Below the pieces are notes generated by a model. It made no database searches and had not been told where the DNA came from. It saw only the letters and a list, made by a program, of their open reading frames with translations. 64,000 nucleotides of DNA from Microbacterium sp. HD4P20 (GTDB lineage: Bacteria > Actinomycetota > Actinomycetes > Actinomycetales > Microbacteriaceae): the NCBI RefSeq assembly GCF_019449275.2, contig NZ_JAHZQZ020000011.1, forward strand, positions 186,001 through 250,000. Direction: 5' to 3'. The translations under genes and the position numbers were made by a program. Each line of letters begins with the position of its first letter. Within the stretch, counting starts at the first letter, position 1. Of this stretch, positions 51,232-59,273 are shown in pieces.

Positions 51232-51876
51232 ATGCACGCGTCCACGTCCGCATCTGCCAGCAGCACTCGGGGCGCTTCGTCGCCGTCGCGTTACCGCTGG
51301 CGTGTGATCGATATCGTCGTCGCCGCTGTCCTGGGTGTCGCCATCGGTCTCGTCTTCTGGGCCTGGAACACCGTCGGCTACGCCTGGTTCGTCGCCATGG
51401 ACGGTTTGACCCCTGGTGTCGGCGGCCTGGCCGTGGGGATCTGGCTCATCGGCGGCGTCATCGGCGGCCTCGTCATCCGCAAGCCCGGCGCCGCCCTGCT
51501 GGTGGAGGTGATCGCGGCGATCGTGTCGATGCTCATCGGCAACGTCTGGGGCGTCTCGACACTGCTGTCGGGGTTGGTGCAGGGCCTCGGAGCGGAGCTG
51601 ATCTTCGCGCTGTTCCTCTACCGGCGCTTCACTCTGCCCGTGGCAATGCTCGCGGGTGTCGGGGCCGCTGCCGGGGCGTGGGTGTTCGAGCTCTTCTACG
51701 GCAGCTCGCCGAACATCCTCAAGACGGCCGAGTTCAACGCCATCTACCTCGGATCTCTCGTGGTCTCGGGCGCGGTCCTCGCGGGCGTCGTGGGCTGGCT
51801 CGCGGTGCGAGCGCTCGCGGCGACCGGCGCGCTCAACCGGTTCGCGGCGGGTCGCGAGGCGCGCCGAGAGGTCTGA
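51232..51876 (+). CDS. ykoE: ECF transporter S component, YkoE type (thiamine or precursor)
   Basis: A 214-residue membrane protein with about five to six hydrophobic segments and the YkoE pattern: YRWRVIDIVVAAVLGVAIG at residues ~22-40, FVAMDGLTPGVGGLAVGIW, LVEVIAAIVSMLIGNVWG and LGAELIFALFLYRRF. It binds hydroxymethylpyrimidine or thiamine. It is the first gene after the TPP riboswitch, which supports the substrate. ATG 51232 is set by the AGGGAGGAG site. The ATPase gene starts two bases after its stop. Confidence 0.9.
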   Translation: MHASTSASASSTRGASSPSRYRWRVIDIVVAAVLGVAIGLVFWAWNTVGYAWFVAMDGLTPGVGGLAVGIWLIGGVIGGLVIRKPGAALLVEVIAAIVSMLIGNVWGVSTLLSGLVQGLGAELIFALFLYRRFTLPVAMLAGVGAAAGAWVFELFYGSSPNILKTAEFNAIYLGSLVVSGAVLAGVVGWLAVRALAATGALNRFAAGREARREV

Positions 51877-51878
51877 CG

Positions 51879-53486
51879 ATGGCCGCCGTGCCTTCTCCCG
51901 GTGTCGCCGGTGCGTCACCGGGAGCCGCGCGGCGCGTCGATGCGGCGATGGCCGCGATGACCGACGAGACGACGGTTTCGGCGAGCCGCCCGCACACCGG
52001 ACCGGCGTCCGGGACGGCTGCCCGTCCGGCCCGCATCACGGCCGCGGGTTGGGGCTGGCGCTACGCCGGTCGCCGCGCGGCCGCCGTGCGCGACGTGTCG
52101 TTCACGATCGAGCCGGGCGAGCGCGTGCTGCTGCTGGGGGCCTCGGGGTCGGGCAAATCGACGCTGCTGGCCGGCATCGCGGGACTCCTCGGCGGCGCGG
52201 ATGAGGGCCACGAGACCGGTTCGCTGCTCATTGACGGGGCTCGGGCCGAGGAGCAGCGCGGGCGGGTCGGCCTCGTGCTGCAGGACCCCGACGCGGGCGT
52301 CGTGCTCTCGAAGGTCGGCGACGACGTCGCTTTCGGGTGCGAGAACCTCGGCGTGCCCGCGGCCGACATCCCCGCTCGCGTCGCCGAGGCGCTGCGGGCC
52401 GTGGGCCTCGATGTGCCGACGTCGCGGCCGACGAAGGCGCTCTCGGGCGGACAGAAACAGCGCCTCGCGCTGGCCGGCGTCCTGGCGATGCGGCCGGGCG
52501 TACTGCTGCTGGACGAGCCCACCGCGAACCTCGACCCTGACGGCGTGCGCGAGGTGCGCCTCGGCGTGGAGCGGGCCGTGCATGAGACCGGCGCGACGCT
52601 GGTGGCGATCGAGCACCGCACGGCGGTGTGGGCGGACCTCATGGACCGCGTCATCGTGGTCGGCGCCGACGGCGGTCTTCTCGCCGACGGCCCGCCCGGC
52701 GACGTCTTCACTCGGCACGGTGACGCGCTCGCCGCCGCCGGGGTGTGGGTTCCCGGCCGCCCGGTCGATCTGCCGGTTCTCGCGCCGGCCGGGCAATCGC
52801 ACGAGGCTGTGCTCGCGGCATCCGGTCTCGCGATCTCGCGCGACGGCCGCACCGTCGTGCGCGCCGAGCTGGACGTGCGCGTTCCTCGCGGCGCCGCGAC
52901 CGTCGTGAGCGGATCCAACGGGGCGGGCAAGTCGACGCTCGCGCTCACGCTCGCGGGCTTGCTGCCCGAGGCGGCGGGCGAAGTCGTCGCTGCCCCCGAG
53001 CTGGCCGCCCGGTCGGGGCGGCGCCCGTCGAAGTGGCGGTCGCGCGAGCTGCTGACCCGCATCGGCACGGTCTTCCAAGAACCCGAGCACCAATTCCTGG
53101 CGTCGACCGTGCGCGACGAGCTCGCAATCGGCCCGCGCTCGCGGGGGGTCCAGCCGGCGGCGGTCGAGGCGATCGTCGATGAGCTGCTCGAGCGGCTGCA
53201 CCTGGCGCCGCTCGCCGGGGCGAACCCGTTCACGCTGTCGGGCGGACAGAAGCGCCGGCTCTCGGTGGCCACCGTGCTCGCCGACGCGCCCCCGGTGATC
53301 GTGCTCGACGAGCCGACGTTCGGGCAGGACCGCCGGGGCTGGATCGAGCTGGTGCGGCTGCTGCAGTCCGAGATCGCCGCAGGGACCTCGGTGATCGCCG
53401 TCACCCACGACGAGGACGTCCTGCGCCACCTCGGCGGGCACCGCATCGAGCTGCGTGCGCCAGCGCCGATGGGGGCGGGGTCATGA
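51879..53486 (+). CDS. ykoD: ECF transporter ATPase with two fused ABC domains, YkoD type
   Basis: A 535-residue protein with two ABC domains. The first (residues ~55-285) has Walker A GASGSGKST, signature LSGGQKQRLALAG and Walker B VLLLDEPTANLD; the second (~305-520) has GSNGAGKST, LSGGQKRRLSVAT and VIVLDEPTFGQD, where the aspartate-loop Leu is replaced by Gly-Gln. An Ala/Thr-rich N-terminus of ~50 residues is extra. It powers the ECF transporter with YkoE and YkoC. The ATGA overlap at its 3' end couples it to ykoC. Start ATG 51879 has a GAGAGG site. Confidence 0.9.
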   Translation: MAAVPSPGVAGASPGAARRVDAAMAAMTDETTVSASRPHTGPASGTAARPARITAAGWGWRYAGRRAAAVRDVSFTIEPGERVLLLGASGSGKSTLLAGIAGLLGGADEGHETGSLLIDGARAEEQRGRVGLVLQDPDAGVVLSKVGDDVAFGCENLGVPAADIPARVAEALRAVGLDVPTSRPTKALSGGQKQRLALAGVLAMRPGVLLLDEPTANLDPDGVREVRLGVERAVHETGATLVAIEHRTAVWADLMDRVIVVGADGGLLADGPPGDVFTRHGDALAAAGVWVPGRPVDLPVLAPAGQSHEAVLAASGLAISRDGRTVVRAELDVRVPRGAATVVSGSNGAGKSTLALTLAGLLPEAAGEVVAAPELAARSGRRPSKWRSRELLTRIGTVFQEPEHQFLASTVRDELAIGPRSRGVQPAAVEAIVDELLERLHLAPLAGANPFTLSGGQKRRLSVATVLADAPPVIVLDEPTFGQDRRGWIELVRLLQSEIAAGTSVIAVTHDEDVLRHLGGHRIELRAPAPMGAGS

Positions 53487-54277
53487 CGGCGGTCGGCGTC
53501 GGAGTGAGAACCGAGCCGGCCCCGGCGTGGCTCGACGGCGTCAACCCCGTGACCAAGATCGTGCTCGCGCTGCTGCTCTCGGTGCCGCTGCTGGCCTCGA
53601 TCGACGTGACGAGCGCGCTCGCCGCGATCGTGCTGCAGCTGCTGTGCCTGCCGTTGACCGGCCTGGCCGTGGTGACGGTGGTGAAGCGGATGCTGCCGAT
53701 CCTGCTGTTCGCGCCCGTCGCCGGGGTCAGCATGCTCTTGTACGCCGAGCCCGGCGGCACGGTGTACTGGTCGTTCTGGTACGCCACGATCAGCGACGAC
53801 TCGATCGCCCTCGCCGCGGCGGTGTGCGTGCGGGTGCTCGCCCTGGGATTGCCGACGATCCTGCTGTTCGGCCGGACCGATCCCACCGAACTGGCCGACG
53901 CCCTCGCGCAGGTGGCGCGGCTTCCGTCGCGGTTCGTGCTGGGAGTCCTCGCCGGGACGCGCACTCTCGGGCTGTTCCTCGACGACTGGCGCAGCATGGG
54001 CCTCGCACGCCGCGCGCGCGGCGTAGGCGACTCGGGGGCGGTGCGCCGTTTCTTCTCGATGGCGTTCGTTCTGCTGGTCTTCGCGGTACGTCGCGGCACG
54101 AAGCTCGCGATGGCCATGGAGGCCCGGGGCTTCGGGTCCGGCATCCCGCGCACGTGGTCCCGGCCGTCACGGGTCGGCCCCCGTGACGCGATGGCACTGC
54201 TGGGCGGGGCGGCCATCATGGCGCTCGCGATCGGCGCCGCCGTCGCCGCCGGCACGTTCCGCTTCGTGTGGTCCTGA
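53483..54277 (+). CDS. ykoC: ECF transporter T component, YkoC/CbiQ type
   Basis: A 264-residue membrane protein with about five hydrophobic segments. It has the EcfT motifs NPVTKIVLALLLSVPLL near the N-terminus, and MGLARRARG (~172-180) and MAMEARGFGSG (~210-220), the two coupling-helix Ala-Arg-Gly motifs that contact the ATPase. Overlaps ykoD by ATGA. Completes the thiamine/HMP uptake system controlled by the riboswitch. A CGTGTGGTCCTGAG segment is duplicated at its 3' end (54267 and 54286). Confidence 0.9.
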   Translation: MTAVGVGVRTEPAPAWLDGVNPVTKIVLALLLSVPLLASIDVTSALAAIVLQLLCLPLTGLAVVTVVKRMLPILLFAPVAGVSMLLYAEPGGTVYWSFWYATISDDSIALAAAVCVRVLALGLPTILLFGRTDPTELADALAQVARLPSRFVLGVLAGTRTLGLFLDDWRSMGLARRARGVGDSGAVRRFFSMAFVLLVFAVRRGTKLAMAMEARGFGSGIPRTWSRPSRVGPRDAMALLGGAAIMALAIGAAVAAGTFRFVWS

Positions 54278-54313
54278 GCAGTCTCGTGTGGTCCTGAGTC
54301 GGCTCGTGCGGTT

Positions 54314-54820
54314 TCAGTCCGCGGCGACGAGCTTCTCGTATGCGGGCTGCAGTGCCGGGAAGTAGTCGTCCCAGTTCACGGTGTCGGCGTCGACTCCCGC
54401 CTGCGCGGCCACGAGACGATCGAGGTAGTACTCCCACCCCGGACCGATCGTGCCGACATCCTCACCGGGGTTCAGTCGCTGCCCGAAGGTGAGCACGGTG
54501 TCGCCCGGGGCTTCCTCGGTCAGCTCGAACCACAGGTGCCACGCGCCGCCGCCCTGAGAGGTGTCGCCCGCGAAGCGGCGGGGCCGGTCGCACTCGAGGA
54601 TCGTGTACTCCTCGGGCTCGGCATCGTCTCCCTCCGACGTCATGAAGAACGTCACGTGGCCCGACTTCGGGTCGCCTTCCCACCGGCCGATCCAGCGCTC
54701 GAGCCGCTCGGACTCGGTCAACTCGCGCCACACCTCGTCGGCGGACGCGGGGAATCGGCGCAGGATCACCAGATGCGGCGCGTCGTCGATCTTGGTCACG
54801 GTGCCGGTGATGCTCGTCAT
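54314..54820 (-). CDS. SRPBCC-family (AHSA1-like) protein
   Basis: A 168-residue START/SRPBCC-fold protein: LVILRRFPASADEVWRELTE (residues ~16-35), RWIGRWEGDPKSGHVTF, and WHLWFELTEEAPGDTVLTF, ending GPGWEYYLDRL. Such proteins bind hydrophobic ligands or act with ArsR regulators; the role here is unknown. Its ATG overlaps the stop of the APH-like gene upstream as ATGA, so it is the second gene of a two-gene unit. Confidence 0.85.
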   Translation of the reverse strand: MTSITGTVTKIDDAPHLVILRRFPASADEVWRELTESERLERWIGRWEGDPKSGHVTFFMTSEGDDAEPEEYTILECDRPRRFAGDTSQGGGAWHLWFELTEEAPGDTVLTFGQRLNPGEDVGTIGPGWEYYLDRLVAAQAGVDADTVNWDDYFPALQPAYEKLVAAD

Positions 54821-55611
54821 GTCGCGTTCCAGAGGTCTCGGTAGTACGACAGGCGCTCGCGGTCGGGCTCGACCCCGTACGCCTGGATGAGGGCGTCCTC
54901 CCATCCCTCGCCATAGTTCCACGTGGTCGACATCGACGCCACGGCGATGTCTGCCCAGCGATCCGCCACGCCGAGGGCGCCGAGGTCGACGTGACCGCTC
55001 CACCGGCCGTCATCGCCGATGAGCGTGTTGGGGCAGCACGCGTCCGCGTGGCACACGACGAGCCGGTCGACTGGCGGCGCTTCGCGGAGAGAATCCGGAA
55101 CCCGGTCCCCACGCTCCCTCCAGGCGCCGCTGGCGCGTCGCCCGGAGCCTCCGGGCACGTGGGCCCAGCCGCGCGCCGCGGCGTTCGCGAGGCGCGAGGG
55201 CACCGACCAGTCGAACGGGCAGTCATCGACCGGCAGCGCGTCGTGCAGCGCGCGCAGTCCTTCGCCGACGGCGCGGACGGCGGTCTCGGGCTCGGCCAGC
55301 CAGCGAGGGTCGACCGCGGACTTCCCGGGCAGGGCTGCGGTCACCAGCCACTCGTGCGTCGCGTCGGCACCGGCCTCGAGCACGTGCGGGACGCGCGCGA
55401 AACGCGCGGCCCAGTCCAGCCGTGCCGCCTCGCCGGCGAACGAGGTCTCGGCGTTGAGCGGGCCGTACTTGATGTAACGGTCGTCGTCGGTGCGGAACGT
55501 CAGGCCGCCGTAATCGTTGCGCCAGACCGGCTCGAGCGCGGCACCGCCGGCGAGGCGCTGCACCTGATCGGGCACCGCGACGGCTTCGAGGGGAATCGAC
55601 ACGCCCCCCAT
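54817..55611 (-). CDS. aminoglycoside 3'-phosphotransferase-like kinase
   Basis: A 264-residue APH-fold kinase. The family run is visible from VWRNDYGGLTFRT through VCHADACCPN (catalytic loop, usually HGDxxxxN; here Gly is replaced by Ala) and GHVDLGALGVADRWADIAVA (the metal-binding DxG). It probably phosphorylates a small alcohol or amine; resistance is possible but cannot be concluded. Residues ~152-166 are encoded by a dispersed palindrome shared with the SDR gene at 57917. Start could be ATG 55611, the GTG three codons in, or GTG 55632. Confidence 0.72.
   Translation of the reverse strand: MGGVSIPLEAVAVPDQVQRLAGGAALEPVWRNDYGGLTFRTDDDRYIKYGPLNAETSFAGEAARLDWAARFARVPHVLEAGADATHEWLVTAALPGKSAVDPRWLAEPETAVRAVGEGLRALHDALPVDDCPFDWSVPSRLANAAARGWAHVPGGSGRRASGAWRERGDRVPDSLREAPPVDRLVVCHADACCPNTLIGDDGRWSGHVDLGALGVADRWADIAVASMSTTWNYGEGWEDALIQAYGVEPDRERLSYYRDLWNAT
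55116..55159. repeat. dispersed palindromic repeat inside the APH-like gene
   Basis: The block from CCCTCCAGGCGCCG to the palindrome GCCCGGAG-C-CTCCGGGC (55140-55156) followed by CGT matches 57956-57996 with about five differences over ~42 bases. It lies in the region between conserved kinase motifs. Confidence 0.8.
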
Positions 55612-55684
55612 CCTCCCGCCTTCTGCACGCACCGGGCTCGATTCGCGGGGAGCGCGCAGATCGCGATGAGAGGTGCCGCGGAGG

Positions 55685-56035
55685 TCAGGGCGCGAGGATC
55701 TCTCGCAGGACGAGGGCGTGATTATGCGCGTCGTCGTGCACAGCGTGCAGCAGGGTCACCACTTCGTGTGTCCCCAGCTCCGCGCGCAGCGCCTCGACCG
55801 CGCCGCGGGCCGCGCCGCCGAGCTCGGCGCGGTAGGCCTCGGCGAAGTCGTCCCACGACAGCCCGTCGTGGTGGAAGGCCTTGCGCAGCTCGGTCGAGGG
55901 AGCGACGTCCTTCGCCCACAGATCGAGCGCGGCTCGCTCCTTCGAGAGCCCGCGCGGCCACAGTCGGTCGACCAGCACCCGGAATCCGTCCGCCGGCGCC
56001 GGGTCGTCGTAGACCCGTTTCGTCCGCAGTTCCAT
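55685..56035 (-). CDS. DUF488 family protein (YeaO-like)
   Basis: A 116-residue protein with [28 protein letters not shown] (residues ~5-32), the DUF488 signature, then [19 protein letters not shown] and [18 protein letters not shown]. Function unknown; the fold belongs to the same group as YeaO. Start ATG 56035 is chosen because conserved sequence begins right after it. Upstream longer starts add unconserved residues. Confidence 0.85.
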   Translation of the reverse strand: MELRTKRVYDDPAPADGFRVLVDRLWPRGLSKERAALDLWAKDVAPSTELRKAFHHDGLSWDDFAEAYRAELGGAARGAVEALRAELGTHEVVTLLHAVHDDAHNHALVLREILAP

Positions 56036-56187
56036 GCGCTTATCCAACCCGTTCGACGCGACGCACGCCAGGAGGTCGCTGCCGCGGCGTCCCCGGCGCG
56101 GGTGGGCAGGCTTTGCGCGAGTGACCGCGGGGCTCGCAATGGGTAGCGTGGAACCGCACGCGAGCGACGACGCTGACATGGGACGCA

Positions 56188-56206
56188 GTTCCACGTATTG
56201 TGGAAC
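56188..56206. promoter_or_regulatory. palindromic operator before the catabolic operon
   Basis: GTTCCAC (56188-56194) and GTGGAAC (56200-56206) form a perfect 7-bp inverted repeat with a 5-base centre GTATT. It overlaps a TATTGT -10 candidate (56196-56201). A third GTGGAAC half-site lies at 56148-56154. The layout resembles IclR-type operators, but no regulator gene is adjacent. Confidence 0.6.
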
Positions 56207-56231
56207 GCGATATCAGTTCGAAGGAGAACAC

Positions 56232-56993
56232 ATGGATTTGGCGGATGCTTCGGCCCTCGTCACCGGTGGTGCGAGCGGCCTCGGCCTGGCCACGGCCCGC
56301 CGGCTCGCTGCAGCGGGCGCCTCGGTCACGATCGTCGACCTGCCTTCGTCGGCGGGCGCAGACCTCGCCGACGAACTGGGCGGCACCTTCGCTCCGGCCG
56401 ACGTCACGGATCCGCAGCAGGTGGCCGCCGCGGTCGCGACGGCTGCGGCATCCGGTTCCCTCCGCGTGGTGGTGAACTGCGCCGGCATCGCGCCCCCCGC
56501 CAAGGTTCTCGATCGTGAGGGCACGCCGACGCCGCTGGTCGACTTCGAGCGGATCATCCGCGTGAACCTGATCGGCACGTACAACGTCATCGCGCAGGCA
56601 TCCGCGGCGATGGCCAAGGCGGAGCCGACGAGTGACGGCGACCGCGGCGTGATCGTGAGCACCGCGAGCGTCGCGGCGTTCGACGGGCAGATCGGGCAGC
56701 CGGCGTACGCCGCGAGTAAGGGGGGCGTGCACGCCATGACCCTCCCGATCGCGCGGGAGCTCGCCCGCTACGGCATCCGCGTCGTGACGATCGCCCCGGG
56801 CATCATGGAGACCCCGATGCTGATGGGCCTTCCGCAGGCGGCGCAGGACTCGCTCGGACAGCAGGTGCCCTACCCGCAGCGCCTCGGCAGGCCCGACGAG
56901 TACGCGCGCCTGGTCATGTCGATCGTCGACAACGGCTACCTCAACGGCGAGACCATCCGCCTGGACGGGGCCATCCGAATGGCACCGAAGTAA
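56232..56993 (+). CDS. SDR 3-hydroxyacyl-CoA dehydrogenase (HSD10-like)
   Basis: A 253-residue SDR close to type-10 hydroxyacyl-CoA dehydrogenases. It has [18 protein letters not shown] (NAD site, residues ~9-26), [29 protein letters not shown] with catalytic Ser and YxxxK (~140-160), and the HSD10-like [10 protein letters not shown]. It probably oxidises 3-hydroxy-2-methylbutyryl-CoA or similar acyl-CoA. ATG 56232 has AAGGAGA five bases upstream. First gene of a unit with enoyl-CoA hydratase and another SDR, under the palindrome at 56188. Confidence 0.87.
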   Translation: MDLADASALVTGGASGLGLATARRLAAAGASVTIVDLPSSAGADLADELGGTFAPADVTDPQQVAAAVATAAASGSLRVVVNCAGIAPPAKVLDREGTPTPLVDFERIIRVNLIGTYNVIAQASAAMAKAEPTSDGDRGVIVSTASVAAFDGQIGQPAYAASKGGVHAMTLPIARELARYGIRVVTIAPGIMETPMLMGLPQAAQDSLGQQVPYPQRLGRPDEYARLVMSIVDNGYLNGETIRLDGAIRMAPK

Positions 56994-57001
56994 GGAACGT
57001 C

Positions 57002-57811
57002 ATGACCGACTCGATTCTTCTCGACGTCCAGGGTGGGCTCGCCCGCATCACTTTCAACCGTCCCGCGTACCTCAACGCGATGGACTTCGAGATGGGCGCG
57101 CGCTGGCGCGACGTCGCACGTCAGGTGACGGCCGACCCCTCCGTCGGGGCGGTGATCCTGGATGCCGCGGGCCCTGCGTTCTGCGCCGGCGGGGACGTCG
57201 TCGCGATGGCGACGTCGGGTGCGTCCGGTGGCGAAGTGACCGGCGCGGCCCATGTCATCCACGAGGGCATCCGCACCTTCGTGGAGTCCGACAAGCCCAT
57301 CGTCGCAGCGGTCCAGGGCGCCGTCGCCGGCGGTGGACTAGGCCTCATGCTCACCGCCGACTACATCGTGGCCGCCGACAACTCCAAGTTCGTCAGCAAG
57401 TACGCCAACATCGGGCTCACTCCCGATCTCGGCGTCTCGACGCTGCTCCCGGCGGCGATCGGTCAGCGCCGCGCGCTGCAGCTGCTGCTGCAGGACCGCG
57501 CCATCGACGCGCCGACCGCGCTGGAGTGGGGTCTGGTGGCCGAGGTCCTGCGCGCGGCCGACGTCGCCGCTCGCGCCGAGGACGTCGCCCGGTTCTGGCT
57601 CGACAATGCGACGGCGGCGTTCGGGCACGCCAAGCGCCTGGTCCGCACGGGGGCCCACCGATCGTTCGGCGAGAACCTCGACGACGAGGCCGCCTCGATC
57701 GGCGCCCGCTTCGACACCGACGAGTCCCGGGCGCGCGTCGCGGCCTTCGCCGCGGCATCCGCCAAATCTGCCGCATCCGCCAGATCCGCCGCCAAGGCCG
57801 CCACATCCTGA
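57002..57811 (+). CDS. enoyl-CoA hydratase/isomerase-family protein
   Basis: A 269-residue crotonase. Oxyanion residues lie in AGPAFCAGGDVV (~56-67) and AGGGLGLMLTAD (~107-118); the active-site region reads SKYANIGLTPDLG (~128-140), where canonical hydratases have an acidic residue. It likely adds water to a short acyl-CoA. The last ~20 residues are an Ala/Ser/Lys repeat tail from a GCATCCGCC-type DNA repeat. It follows the HSD10-like gene by eight bases. Confidence 0.87.
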   Translation: MTDSILLDVQGGLARITFNRPAYLNAMDFEMGARWRDVARQVTADPSVGAVILDAAGPAFCAGGDVVAMATSGASGGEVTGAAHVIHEGIRTFVESDKPIVAAVQGAVAGGGLGLMLTADYIVAADNSKFVSKYANIGLTPDLGVSTLLPAAIGQRRALQLLLQDRAIDAPTALEWGLVAEVLRAADVAARAEDVARFWLDNATAAFGHAKRLVRTGAHRSFGENLDDEAASIGARFDTDESRARVAAFAAASAKSAASARSAAKAATS

Positions 57812-57825
57812 CTCCCGACGTCGGC

Positions 57826-57898
57826 ATGTCCCGATTTCCGCCGCTGGCGGGCCCCTGAACGGAGGGTTTCGGGACATGGAGGCGGAGAATCGGGACAT
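57826..57898. repeat. inverted repeat before the second SDR gene
   Basis: ATGTCCCGATT (57826-57836) is repeated in reverse as AATCGGGACAT (57888-57898), and both are flanked by CCGCC/GGCGG, giving 17-bp imperfect arms. A further CGGGACAT lies in the loop (57870-57877). Intergenic, 14 bases after the hydratase stop. Confidence 0.75.
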
Positions 57899-57916
57899 CA
57901 CCACCGGAGGAAGACA

Positions 57917-58828
57917 GTGACCAACCCCTCGACAAGCGACAAGCTCCCCACACCCCCTCCAGCCGCCGCCGGCGCGCCCGGAGCCTCCGGGCGCGTAAGA
58001 CCACTCGCAGGCAAGACCATCCTGATGTCGGGCGGCAGCCGCGGCATCGGCCTCGCGATCGCGCTCCGTGCCGCGCGCGACGGCGCGAACGTCGCGCTGC
58101 TGGCCAAGACCGACACGCCGCACCCCAAGCTCGAGGGGACCGTGCACTCCGCTGCCGAGCAGATCCGCGCGGCGGGCGGTCAGGCGCTGCCGATCGTCGG
58201 CGACGTCCGCAACGACGACGACGTGACCGAGGCCGTGCTCAAGACGCAGGGCGAGTTCGGCGGCATCGACATCGTGGTGAACAACGCGTCGGTGATCGAT
58301 CTGTCCCGCTCGCTCGACCTCGATGCGAAGAAATACGACCTCATGCAGGACGTCAACGTACGCGGCACGTTCATGCTCAGCCGCGCCGCGGTGCCGATCC
58401 TGAAGGATGCCGCGAACCCGCACATCCTCTCGCTCTCGCCGCCGCTCAACCTGGCGCCGAAGTGGCTCGGCGCGCACACCGGCTACACCCTGGCCAAGTA
58501 CGGCATGACCATGACGACACTCGGACTGGCGGCGGAGTTCGCCGCCGACGGCATCGCCGCGAACACGCTGTGGCCGCGGACCACGATCGCGACGGCCGCC
58601 GTGCAATTCGCGCTCGGCGGCGACCGCATGATGAAGGCCAGCCGCACGCCCGAGATCTACGCGGATGCCGCGTACGAGGTCTTCACCAAGCCCGCCCGCG
58701 AGTACACCGGGCAGACGCTCATCGTCGAGGACGTGCTCGCGGCGGCCGGGGTGACCGACTTCTCGGGATACGCCGCGGTGCAGGGAACACCCGACGATCA
58801 GCTGTTCCCCGACATCTTCTTGGATTGA
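57917..58828 (+). CDS. SDR, HSDL2-like
   Basis: A 303-residue SDR of the HSDL2 group: KTILMSGGSRGIGLAIALRAA (residues ~33-53), AKTDTPHPKLEGTVHSAAEQI (the HSDL2 hallmark TxPHPKLxGT), NNASVIDL, and YTLAKYGMTM with YxxxK. A peroxisomal/fatty-acid-type dehydrogenase role is inferred. Residues 2-30 are an extension (low complexity, Pro/Ala) encoded by the dispersed palindrome; family members usually start near LAGKT. GTG 57917 has GGAGGAAGA upstream, so the extension is probably translated. Third gene of the acyl-CoA unit. Confidence 0.85.
   Translation: MTNPSTSDKLPTPPPAAAGAPGASGRVRPLAGKTILMSGGSRGIGLAIALRAARDGANVALLAKTDTPHPKLEGTVHSAAEQIRAAGGQALPIVGDVRNDDDVTEAVLKTQGEFGGIDIVVNNASVIDLSRSLDLDAKKYDLMQDVNVRGTFMLSRAAVPILKDAANPHILSLSPPLNLAPKWLGAHTGYTLAKYGMTMTTLGLAAEFAADGIAANTLWPRTTIATAAVQFALGGDRMMKASRTPEIYADAAYEVFTKPAREYTGQTLIVEDVLAAAGVTDFSGYAAVQGTPDDQLFPDIFLD
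57956..57996. repeat. dispersed palindromic repeat in the SDR 5' end
   Basis: Second copy of the element at 55116-55159. Core: GCGCCCGGAG-C-CTCCGGGCGC, a perfect 10-bp palindrome at 57974-57994. It encodes part of the N-terminal extension (AAAGAPGASGRVR). Confidence 0.8.
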
Positions 58829-58882
58829 CGCCGGCGCCGGTCGTCCCTTTCTCGCTCGACTGGGTCGGCGTAGGGTGGCGGC

Positions 58883-59263
58883 ATGGCGGTGCGGAGTCTG
58901 TTTCCCATCCTTCTGTCGCGGGATCTGCCGGCGCTCGTCCGCTTCTACGAGGAGGCGCTCGGCGCCCGCGTCGACTACCACTTCGGCAGCGGCGAGCAGG
59001 ACGACTACGTCTCGCTGAAGATCGGCGGTGTGGCCCTCGGGATCGGGCGCGATCCGGACGCGCTGCCCCCGCTGGTCGGCGACCGCATGGCCCTGTGGAT
59101 CTACGTCGACGATGTCGATGACACGTTCACGGCGTGGATCGCCGCGGGAGGCCGCGCCGAGCAATCGCCCGCCGACATGCCGTGGGGGGAGCGGGTGGCG
59201 CAGGTCCGCGACCCCGACGGCAACCTGGTCAATCTCGGCGCCGAGGCTCCTGGGGACGCCTGA
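58883..59263 (+). CDS. VOC-family (glyoxalase-like) protein
   Basis: A 126-residue single-domain vicinal-oxygen-chelate protein: LFPILLSRDLPALVRFYEEALG (residues ~5-26), DYVSLKIGGVALGIGRD, and VAQVRDPDGNLVNLG at the C-terminus, the standard paired beta-alpha-beta-beta-beta layout. Function may be metal-dependent or drug binding; unknown. ATG 58883 is exactly six bases after TAGGGT (58871-58876), so it has its own leaderless promoter though it follows the SDR gene by 54 bases. Confidence 0.85.
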   Translation: MAVRSLFPILLSRDLPALVRFYEEALGARVDYHFGSGEQDDYVSLKIGGVALGIGRDPDALPPLVGDRMALWIYVDDVDDTFTAWIAAGGRAEQSPADMPWGERVAQVRDPDGNLVNLGAEAPGDA

Positions 59264-59273
59264 GGCGACCGGG

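Noticed and set aside
54817..55611. Aminoglycoside resistance gene
   Set aside because: The fold is APH-like, but the catalytic loop is altered (HAD instead of HGD) and a repeat lies inside the gene; resistance cannot be claimed from sequence.
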